NCBI GenBank assembly: GCA_025357895.1
Contig: JANYLL010000194.1
Span: forward strand, 1-12,040
Reading direction: 5' to 3'
DNA length: 12,040 nucleotides
Source of the DNA: Ignavibacteriota bacterium
Lineage (GTDB): Bacteria > Bacteroidota > Ignavibacteria > Palsa-1295
Shown here: one piece after another, positions 6,667-12,040 of the stretch
How positions within the stretch are numbered: the stretch's first letter is position 1
Layout: every line of letters starts with the position of its first letter
Program-made: the position numbers and the translations under genes
The notes under the pieces: generated by a model
Told to the model about the DNA's origin: nothing
What the model saw: the letters and a program-made list of their open reading frames with translations, nothing else
Databases searched by the model: none

Positions 6667-7787
6667 TGTCTCAAATTCACAATTCACAATTCTCAGTTCA
6701 CAATTCAGAAAAAATTCTCGTTATCGCGCTTCCCGGTCTTGGCGATGCGCTGATGTCTACGCCGATGCTTGCTCTTTTGCGCAAGGCAAAACCGGAGGCG
6801 GAGATCCATGTGCTTGTTATGTTTGCTGCAACGCGAGAATTATTTCTTACGAATCCGAATCTCGATCATATTCACTATTTTGATTTTATTAATGCAAATA
6901 AATTCGAAGGTTTTCTCTACCTCTTGCATTTGCGAAAAATGTCGTTTGATGTCTCGATAAATATCTATCCGGAGAACAGACGAGAATATAATTTTTTTTC
7001 CTATCTCCTCGGCGCAAAGAAACGGATCGGCATTCATTACGGCCATCGCAATTGGCAGAATTTAAATTGGCTCAATACAGACCTTATACCAGAGGATGAT
7101 TCATATCATTGTGTTGAAGAAAATGTTCGCCTGCTATCTGCGATCGGTATCACTCCTGAAATAAAAGAAGAATCACTTCCAAACCTTGAATTGCATTTAC
7201 TCCCTGAGCATCTTGCTTTTGCCGAAGAATGGATGAATGACCATATTCTACAATTCTCAATTCCCAATTCACAATTCAGAATCGGTTTCCATGCCGGCAC
7301 AGCTCTCTTCAAAAATCACATCCGCAGACGTTGGGCACCGGAAAAATTTGCTGAACTTGCTAAAAGATTAAAACGAGAACTTGGTGCAACGATTTTTTTA
7401 TTTGGTGGACCCGATGATATAGAACCGAATGAGATCATCATGCGGCTCTGCGAGGATGATATTATTGAAGTGAAGACAAAATCTATTATGGATTCCGTCG
7501 CCATCATGCAGAAGATGACGCTTTTTGTTTCGAATGATTCAGCATTAATGCATATAGCCGGCGCACTCGATCTTCCAACGGTTGCCATCTTTGGTCCCAC
7601 CAACGAAACATACGTTCATCCCTGGAAAACCAAATACGAGATCGTCCAGACGGGAATCGAATGCCGCCCCTGTTTTTATTATTCTCCAAAACCTCTGACA
7701 TGCTATCGCAATCCCGAAGAACATTTTCTTTGTATGCGGAATATTGAAGTGGAGATGGTATACGATGCAGTAGTAAGGCTGACTTAA
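6666..7787 (+). CDS. Family 9 glycosyltransferase (ADP-heptose:LPS heptosyltransferase-like)
   Basis: The 373-residue GT-B enzyme resembles the heptosyltransferases that extend the LPS inner core on the cytoplasmic face. The N-terminal Rossmann domain starts KILVIALPGLGDALMSTPML (16-35, with the GLGD loop). The donor domain starts RIGFHAGTALFKNHIRRRW (205-223). It continues with TIFLFGGPDD (242-251) and the conserved SNDSALMHIAGALDLPTVAIFGPT (289-312). CRPC (333-336) with Cys346 and Cys356 is a recurring tail pattern in this family. The start overlaps the preceding stop (TAATG), suggesting translational coupling with the S23 gene. Residues 4-14 are encoded by heptamer array B2, and residues 195-204 by array B3 in the interdomain linker. 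Both look like acquired sequence that the reading frame tolerates. The only upstream Met in frame is the one chosen, so the repeat-encoded N-terminus is probably translated. Sugar specificity is not determinable. Confidence 0.9.
   Translation: MSQIHNSQFSVHNSEKILVIALPGLGDALMSTPMLALLRKAKPEAEIHVLVMFAATRELFLTNPNLDHIHYFDFINANKFEGFLYLLHLRKMSFDVSINIYPENRREYNFFSYLLGAKKRIGIHYGHRNWQNLNWLNTDLIPEDDSYHCVEENVRLLSAIGITPEIKEESLPNLELHLLPEHLAFAEEWMNDHILQFSIPNSQFRIGFHAGTALFKNHIRRRWAPEKFAELAKRLKRELGATIFLFGGPDDIEPNEIIMRLCEDDIIEVKTKSIMDSVAIMQKMTLFVSNDSALMHIAGALDLPTVAIFGPTNETYVHPWKTKYEIVQTGIECRPCFYYSPKPLTCYRNPEEHFLCMRNIEVEMVYDAVVRLT
6675..6709. repeat. Heptamer array B2 (right arm, coding for the GT9 N-terminus)
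   Basis: Five consecutive 7-bp units run from 6675 to 6709: ATTCACA twice, then ATTCTCA, GTTCACA and ATTCAGA. Its first 31 bases are inverted relative to B1 with 27 of 31 matches. The unit CAGTTCA at 6694-6700 is identical to one in hairpin A (187-193), linking the two repeat classes. It lies nine bases inside the GT9 reading frame and encodes an Ile/His/Asn/Ser/Gln/Phe-rich leader not seen in the family. Confidence 0.85.
7250..7281. repeat. Heptamer array B3 inside the GT9 coding region
   Basis: Four units ACAATTC, TCAATTC, CCAATTC and ACAATTC occupy 7250-7277 and are followed by AGAA. The array has the same orientation as B2 and the same end, ACAATTCAGAA. It is read in frame as LQFSIPNSQFR (195-205), between the two Rossmann domains of the GT9. 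No opposite-orientation partner is seen close by, so this is a solitary arm. Confidence 0.85.
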
Positions 7788-7875
7788 TAAAGGTTTGGAA
7801 AAAAATTAGGGCAATCATTCTTGAGCTTTTTTCCTTATCAAAGTTGTCTTATATATTGTAATATATGGCATCATC
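7788..7875 (+). promoter_or_regulatory. Short spacer with AT-rich promoter-like sequence before the second T9SS gene
   Basis: The 88-base gap ends in TATATATTGTAATATATGG (7850-7868), which includes the imperfect dyad ATATATTGTAATATAT and is a plausible promoter or operator core. TTGAGC at 7821-7826 and TTGTCT at 7844-7849 are upstream candidates, but neither gives ideal spacing. GGAAAAAA and TTTTTTCC (about 7797-7834) can pair as a weak hairpin and might mark the end of the preceding operon. No Shine-Dalgarno sequence precedes the ATG at 7876. Confidence 0.3.
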
Positions 7876-10068
7876 ATGAAATTTTGTATTATATCAATTC
7901 TTCTCTTTTGGGCATCTAATAGCTATCCTCAGAATTGGACACAAACCAATGGTCCTAATGGGGGGTATATTGTCAAAATCATAGTTGACTCTGCTGACAA
8001 TTATTACGCCGGTACCGATCAGAGCGGTATATTCAGATCAACGAATCATGGTCTATCTTGGGAAGAATTTGATCAAGGGTTGATGAATGGGATCGTAATT
8101 GTTCAAAGTATGGCTTGTGTTTCGGATAGCGAAATCTTTGCATCGGATTATTGGCTATCTCATCAAAATTGCAGGCTGGATATAAAAACCGGTATTTGGA
8201 AAGCGATATTTCCAAATTCATTCAATTCTGCATTCATTTCAATTTTTAAAACCTCAAAAAATACACTACTAGTCTCAAATGGATTATTGAGACGATCTGA
8301 CAACGATCACTATGATACATTATTTCGTTCTGATTCAGGGATAATTCGTGACGAGGTAATATCTATCGTTGGCGGAAGAAATGGTGAATTATACGCGGCC
8401 GCAAACACTTCTGCTGGAAGGAATGGCTCGTCGGTATATCGCAGCTTAGATGATGGGAATTCATGGAAAAGTATTCTTGACTCAATTGACGGGGGGACGC
8501 GGTTAGGGGCATTATATGTACCTCAAACCTCACAATTGAATAATACTGTATACATTGGAACTATCAATTTCTCTGGGAATTGGTCAGGTTTACTTCGTAC
8601 TACAAATGAAGGTATTTCGTGGGATACACTTTTGCGGTATCACTCGATCTCAGATATCGTTACAGTCGATAATGAGATTTTTGTTAGTGTGCAAAACGAT
8701 GGGATTTATAAATCAACCGATAAGGGACAATCATGGAAAATACTAAACACAGGCCTTACTTATTTTTCGGATGTTCAATCGCTGGCTGTGACTAAAACTA
8801 AATCAATTTTGGCCGCTACATATGGTGGAGGGGTATATTCATTAAGCTTAGGTGATACTATATGGTATATTATTTCAAAAGGTCTTCCAAATACTGCTGT
8901 AAAATGCATGGCTATTGAAGGTTCCGATACGTTATATGCCGGTACAACTTTTAGCGGTGTTAATGTATCTTTTGATAAAGGAAATTCATGGTCCCAATCT
9001 TCTTCTGGTATAAAAACAGCTACAATTTCTTCAATCCTAATAACCAAAAATAAAAAATTATATGTCGGAACGGAAGCTGGTGCCTATTTTAGTTTTGATC
9101 ATGCTAACACATGGCATAAGCTGAGAGGTATAAATGCGAGTATTAACACAATCCAGCTTACAGATAAAGGGATTATTTATATTTGTGTGACAGATTCAAC
9201 TTTTTATTTGCATGATGGAGATTCAGTTGCAAATAGAGTGAATGATCTGGTAAAGCATACCACTATTAATGCCATTACACAAACATCGGATCACAATTTA
9301 TATGCTTTTGGAACCTGGGAATATGAAATTTCACATGGTTATTATGGGAATCTACCTGGTGTACTAGTATCAAAAGGGGATGGATCATCGTTTGAAAATA
9401 TTTTTCCTCCTCCTCCGTATTACCCACAATTTTTTTCTGGAGGTCTGATAGGTTCACTTGGAAATATTTTGTATAATATTTATGGAGGACTTATTCAAAG
9501 ATCAGATAATCTTAGTATAAGTTGGTCTTCTGGAATTTCTTTTCGGCATGACAACACGAAAGGATTTATGGCTGGAATCAATAATAGATTATATGTAGGT
9601 ACTGGTTATGACGGTTTGTTATTATCTGTTGATAGTGGGACAACTTGGTCGTCGTTGAATGAAGGTTTAACCAATGGAACCGTTAATTGTATTGCTCGTG
9701 ACTCTTCTAATTTCTTATATTTGGGAACGGAGAATGCTACCGAACGAGTCAAGGGTGGAGGTGTCTTTAGATCAATTTCGCCTGGCTACACATTAGGTGT
9801 GCAATCTTCAAAAGTCTCAAGACAAAACGATCAATCCAAGTTCATCCTTACTTCACTTAACAAAACTATTAGATTGCAGAATGACGATGTCTTATCAATT
9901 AAGATTTTTAGTTTGTCCGGTGTGGAGGTTGGATCATTTTCAAATTTCATCGTCGATCAAGATAGAGAAATCAATATTTATGATCTTTTGAAAGCTGATG
10001 GCTTCTACTATTTTCTTATTTCATATCGATCCGGAATCACAAACCACATATGCGTGATTCGTGCCTAG
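7876..10068 (+). CDS. Secreted Asp-box propeller protein with a divergent T9SS-like C-terminus
   Basis: The 730-residue product begins with a signal peptide, MKFCIISILLFWASNSYPQ, then a propeller-like body. Repeated blades have the pattern YAGT-x-x-x-G-hydrophobic-x-x-S, followed by Asp boxes near residues 55, 190, 242, 280, 365, 406 (imperfect), 543 (degenerate) and 584. A short proline run, PPPPYYP, lies at 511-517. The last about 75 residues (LSIKIFSLSGVEVGSF, then DLLKADGFYYFLISYRSG) follow the strand pattern of T9SS type A sorting domains. They lack the usual PNP box at the start of the domain and end in CVIRA, not a Lys/Arg tail. It shares architecture with the leftward gene at 1406-3664, and the two are probably distant paralogues. 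Codon use looks AT-rich compared with the GT9 and iscS genes. Export through Sec and T9SS to the surface is predicted; ligand and function are unknown. A hairpin terminator follows at 10108. Confidence 0.88.
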   Translation: MKFCIISILLFWASNSYPQNWTQTNGPNGGYIVKIIVDSADNYYAGTDQSGIFRSTNHGLSWEEFDQGLMNGIVIVQSMACVSDSEIFASDYWLSHQNCRLDIKTGIWKAIFPNSFNSAFISIFKTSKNTLLVSNGLLRRSDNDHYDTLFRSDSGIIRDEVISIVGGRNGELYAAANTSAGRNGSSVYRSLDDGNSWKSILDSIDGGTRLGALYVPQTSQLNNTVYIGTINFSGNWSGLLRTTNEGISWDTLLRYHSISDIVTVDNEIFVSVQNDGIYKSTDKGQSWKILNTGLTYFSDVQSLAVTKTKSILAATYGGGVYSLSLGDTIWYIISKGLPNTAVKCMAIEGSDTLYAGTTFSGVNVSFDKGNSWSQSSSGIKTATISSILITKNKKLYVGTEAGAYFSFDHANTWHKLRGINASINTIQLTDKGIIYICVTDSTFYLHDGDSVANRVNDLVKHTTINAITQTSDHNLYAFGTWEYEISHGYYGNLPGVLVSKGDGSSFENIFPPPPYYPQFFSGGLIGSLGNILYNIYGGLIQRSDNLSISWSSGISFRHDNTKGFMAGINNRLYVGTGYDGLLLSVDSGTTWSSLNEGLTNGTVNCIARDSSNFLYLGTENATERVKGGGVFRSISPGYTLGVQSSKVSRQNDQSKFILTSLNKTIRLQNDDVLSIKIFSLSGVEVGSFSNFIVDQDREINIYDLLKADGFYYFLISYRSGITNHICVIRA

Positions 10069-10107
10069 ATGGCGAACTTTGTCCTTACTAAATCCGTTTG
10101 ATATGAT

Positions 10108-10131
10108 GGCTCATAAAACGAGCCTTTTATT
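10108..10131 (+). terminator. Rho-independent terminator after the second T9SS gene
   Basis: GGCTC (10108-10112) and GAGCC (10120-10124) form a GC-rich stem with a seven-base loop ATAAAAC, immediately followed by TTTTATT. It stands 40 bases past the T9SS stop codon and upstream of the Rrf2 promoter region. This cleanly separates the two transcription units. Confidence 0.7.
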
Positions 10132-10143
10132 AAGTTACAAAGT

Positions 10144-10170
10144 AGGACTGATTTGATCGTATTTTATAAA
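10144..10170 (+). promoter_or_regulatory. Probable Rrf2/IscR-type operator and promoter
   Basis: GGACTGATTTGATCG (10145-10159) is close to the dyad GACT-n5-GTC arrangement bound by IscR/Rrf2 regulators; GACTGATTTGATC differs mainly in the last half-site. It lies about 25 bases before the regulator start and directly upstream of TATAAA (10165-10170), a possible -10 box. The position fits autoregulation of the rrf2-iscS unit by the protein encoded next. A clear -35 box is not seen. AAGG at 10175-10178 is a weak ribosome binding site. Confidence 0.45.
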
Positions 10171-10181
10171 GATCAAGGCGA

Positions 10182-10583
10182 ATGCTAAGGCTATCAAAAC
10201 GAGTAGAATATGGGTTAATGGCGCTGCAATATCTGGCGAAGTCAGGTAATGTAGCTACAGCTCGTGAGATATCCGATGCAGGACATATTCCGTATGAATT
10301 ACTTGCAAAAGTGATGCAGTCACTGAAGCATGAAGGCATTATTGATTCTTATCAGGGAGTGCGTGGCGGATATGCAATGCTGGTGGCTCCGGCACAGATC
10401 AATCTTGCACGCGTAATGAAAGCACTCGATGAAGATGCAACGGTGACCGAATGTATTTCGCCCGGAAGCGTTCATGAACAATGTACACTCTATGCAAACT
10501 GCACGATCAAAGAGCCGATGCAGAAATTGCAAACCCGAATGGAAGAATCATTTGGGAAAATGACGATAGCAGAATTGTTATAA
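10182..10583 (+). CDS. Rrf2/IscR-family transcriptional regulator
   Basis: The 133-residue winged-helix regulator shows the hallmark start MLRLSKRVEYGLMALQYLA, the recognition region TAREISDAGHIPYELLAKVMQSLKHEGII (26-54) and the wing SYQGVRGGYAML (56-67). Three cysteines, Cys91, Cys101 and Cys107, follow, with His98 between the first two. In IscR and NsrR the three Cys of this region hold a [2Fe-2S] or [4Fe-4S] cluster. Here the spacing is nine and five residues, whereas E. coli IscR has five and five. Cluster binding is therefore likely but the coordination may differ. It is directly upstream of an iscS-type gene with a 14-base gap, so it most likely senses Fe-S status and controls this operon through the site at 10145-10159. 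IscR orthology is not proven, so no symbol is given. Confidence 0.92.
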   Translation: MLRLSKRVEYGLMALQYLAKSGNVATAREISDAGHIPYELLAKVMQSLKHEGIIDSYQGVRGGYAMLVAPAQINLARVMKALDEDATVTECISPGSVHEQCTLYANCTIKEPMQKLQTRMEESFGKMTIAELL

Positions 10584-10597
10584 GAATAGGAAAAACT

Positions 10598-11830
10598 ATG
10601 GTAAAGATACCGATTTATATAGATAATAACGCAACTACGCAATTAGACCCTCGTGTACTCGAGGCGATGATGCCGTATTTTACCGATGCATTCGGTAATG
10701 CTGCAAGCCGCAATCATAGCTTCGGCTGGAAGGCGGAAGAAGGAGTCGATTGGGCGCGCAATACGATTGCAAAATATATTGGCGCTGACGAAAAAGAGAT
10801 CGTCTTCACCAGCGGCTCGACGGAATCGAATAACCTCGCTATCAAAGGCGTTGCCGAGATGTATGCTTCGAAGGGCAATCACATCATTACCTGCACGACT
10901 GAACATAAAGCTGTGCTTGATACATGCAAAGCGCTGGAGCGCAAGGGTTCGCGTGTAACTTATCTCACCGTTGATAAAGAAGGTTTTATTAATCTTGATG
11001 AACTTCGCGCAGCAATAACTGATCAGACGGTGCTTGTTACGATCATGCATGCCAATAATGAGATCGGCGTACTTCAAGATATCGAAGCTATCGGAAAAAT
11101 TTGTCATGAAAAAGGTGTGCTCTTTCATACCGATGCAACACAATCTATCGGCAAGGTGCCATTCGATGTTCAAAGAATGAATGTCGATCTCGCTTCGATG
11201 TCAGCTCATAAAATGTACGGACCGAAAGGTGTTGGTGCGTTGTACGTACGCAAAAAAAATCCTCGTGTTAAACTCACTTCGCAAATGGATGGCGGCGGAC
11301 ATGAACGCGGTATGCGTTCTGGTACGCTGAATGTGCCCGGCATCGTTGGGCTTGCAAAAGCTCTCGAACTTTGCATTACCGATATGCCTATCGAAGTGCC
11401 GCGTATTCAGGCAATGCGCGATAGACTTTGGAGTTTGCTTAATGCTGAATTAGATGAGCTTTATATCAATGGACCTGATCCGCGTACGAAACCTGAATGG
11501 CGCTTGCCGGGAAATTTGAATGTCAGTTTTGCTTTCGTTGAAGGTGAAGCGATGATGATGGGTATAAAGGATATTGCCGTCAGTTCAGGCTCAGCCTGTA
11601 CATCGGCAAGTCTTGAGCCGAGCTATATTTTAAAAGCGCTCGGAGTCGGTGAAGATCTGGCGCATACATCAATTCGTTTCGGTATCGGACGTTTCAATAC
11701 GGAAGAAGAAATTGATTACACTGCGAAAGATGTCATCAAAGCCGTTCTTCATCTGCGCGAAATGTCGCCGCTTTATGAAATGGCGAAGATGGGAATTGAT
11801 CTGAAATCAGTAGAGTGGGCAGCACACTAA
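10598..11830 (+). CDS. iscS: Cysteine desulfurase, IscS type
   Basis: PLP-dependent enzyme of 410 residues that takes sulfur from L-cysteine, giving alanine and a protein persulfide for Fe-S cluster assembly and other thio-transfer. The start at 10598 was preferred over an upstream in-frame ATG at 10481. The protein beginning MVKIPIYIDNNATTQLDPRV aligns with family N-termini, and AGGA lies seven bases before it. The longer frame would overlap the regulator by about 100 bases. Key residues: TEHK with His103, Asp179 and Gln182 in HTDATQSIG, the PLP lysine Lys205 in SAHKMYGPKG, and the catalytic Cys334 in SSGSACTSASLEPSYILKALG. This long mobile loop marks the IscS group rather than SufS. Length matches E. 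coli IscS (about 404). No iscU follows within the window, which ends soon after. Confidence 0.95.
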   Translation: MVKIPIYIDNNATTQLDPRVLEAMMPYFTDAFGNAASRNHSFGWKAEEGVDWARNTIAKYIGADEKEIVFTSGSTESNNLAIKGVAEMYASKGNHIITCTTEHKAVLDTCKALERKGSRVTYLTVDKEGFINLDELRAAITDQTVLVTIMHANNEIGVLQDIEAIGKICHEKGVLFHTDATQSIGKVPFDVQRMNVDLASMSAHKMYGPKGVGALYVRKKNPRVKLTSQMDGGGHERGMRSGTLNVPGIVGLAKALELCITDMPIEVPRIQAMRDRLWSLLNAELDELYINGPDPRTKPEWRLPGNLNVSFAFVEGEAMMMGIKDIAVSSGSACTSASLEPSYILKALGVGEDLAHTSIRFGIGRFNTEEEIDYTAKDVIKAVLHLREMSPLYEMAKMGIDLKSVEWAAH

Positions 11831-11833
11831 TTG

Positions 11834-11927
11834 AGTTCTTAATGCTTAGTTCTTCGTGCTTAATAAATAAGATTCGTATTTTTGCATGACAATGATACTA
11901 AGAACTACGCACTAAGAATTAAGAACT
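11834..11927. repeat. Heptamer-repeat hairpin C
   Basis: The left arm (11834-11865) contains units AGTTCTT, AATGCTT, AGTTCTT and CGTGCTT. The right arm (11896-11927) contains the reverse units AAGAACT, ACGCACT, AAGAATT and AAGAACT. The arms pair at about 26 of 32 positions and are separated by 30 AT-rich bases (11866-11895). In the common phase the unit is TAGTTCT, related to those at 182, 6256, 6675 and 7250. The element starts four bases after the iscS stop and ends nine bases before the next ATG. It fills the whole intergenic space and could act as a 3'-end hairpin or between-gene attenuator. Confidence 0.8.
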
Positions 11928-11936
11928 TTAAAAATT

Positions 11937-12040
11937 ATGCCAAACGCAGACGTATTTATAGAGTATCCTTACGAGCTTTTCAGCTACATGCGGGAGATTC
12001 ATAAACCCGTATTTCATAACTCGAATGTTTTCCTGCGCGA
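11937..12040 (+). CDS. N-terminal start of an unrecognised gene (partial)
   Basis: An ATG at 11937 opens a frame that runs off the window after 34 codons. The visible protein begins MPNADVFIEYPYELFSYMRE and continues with IHKPVFHNSNVFLR. It has no signal peptide or membrane segment and does not resemble IscU, IscA, HscB or ferredoxin starts, so it is not assigned to the isc pathway. It follows iscS in the same direction after hairpin C and could be co-transcribed. The frame uses codons like those of the preceding gene and has no Shine-Dalgarno sequence, so the start is uncertain. Confidence 0.55.
   Translation, partial: MPNADVFIEYPYELFSYMREIHKPVFHNSNVFLR

Noticed and set aside
6256..6709. 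23S rRNA intervening sequence
   Set aside because: The S23 gene and stem-like arms resemble one, but the flanks are protein genes and no rRNA sequence is present in the window.
10481..10597. 39-codon extension of iscS overlapping the Rrf2 gene
   Set aside because: The family N-terminus aligns from 10598, which has its own AGGA site; the extension overlaps the conserved Cys region of the regulator in another frame.
10643..11173. Long antisense open frame (176 codons) opposite iscS
   Set aside because: It lies fully within the strongly supported iscS gene, has no family features, and its composition mirrors the coding strand; it is a shadow frame.

Overview
This is a chromosomal window from what is probably a member of the Fibrobacterota-Chlorobiota-Bacteroidota group, most likely an Ignavibacteria- or Kapabacteria-like lineage. 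That placement is inferred from three things: two large secreted Asp-box (BNR-type) proteins with a type IX secretion (T9SS) C-terminal domain, several genes without a clear Shine-Dalgarno sequence, and an AT-leaning composition. No rRNA, tRNA, CRISPR array, transposase or phage gene was found.

Layout. 1-174: C-terminal end of an unrecognised gene. 182-255: hairpin of 7-bp repeat units, ending four bases before the next gene. 259-996 (+): family 2 glycosyltransferase of the dolichyl/undecaprenyl-phosphate sugar synthase type. 997-1405: noncoding, with a GC-rich REP-like palindrome and a possible bidirectional terminator. 1406-3664 (-): T9SS-exported Asp-box protein. 3665-3965: divergent intergenic region. 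3966-6263 (+): YfhO-family GT-C-like membrane protein. 6298-6666 (+): S23-type four-helix-bundle protein. 6666-7787 (+): family 9 (heptosyltransferase-like) glycosyltransferase. 7876-10068 (+): second Asp-box secreted protein, followed by a terminator. 10182-10583 (+): Rrf2/IscR-type regulator. 10598-11830 (+): IscS-type cysteine desulfurase. 11834-11927: another heptamer hairpin. 11937-end (+): start of an unrecognised gene.

Two functional themes appear. The first is envelope glycan work: a GT2 that would charge a polyprenyl phosphate, a YfhO protein that would use such a lipid-linked sugar, and a GT9 that would extend an LPS-like core. These are interleaved with two surface or secreted T9SS cargo proteins. 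The second is iron-sulfur cluster biogenesis: an Rrf2 regulator with three Cys, a putative operator in front of it, and iscS directly behind.

The most unusual content is a set of arrays of degenerate 7-bp units at five loci. Aligned in one orientation and phase, all units approximate YARTTCW (CAGTTNA near 182-255, CAATTCA at 6256, 6675 and 7250, TAGTTCT at 11834-11927). Two loci are compact inverted pairs with short spacers. In a third, the inverted pair encloses exactly the S23 four-helix-bundle gene. One arm of that pair supplies the stop codon of YfhO and the other encodes the first residues of the GT9. A further copy lies in frame between the two domains of the GT9. This looks like a repeat family with an associated S23 gene that may mobilise, bind or process it, resembling in architecture the S23-encoding intervening sequences of 23S rRNA. 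That interpretation is inference; the arrays themselves are visible directly.
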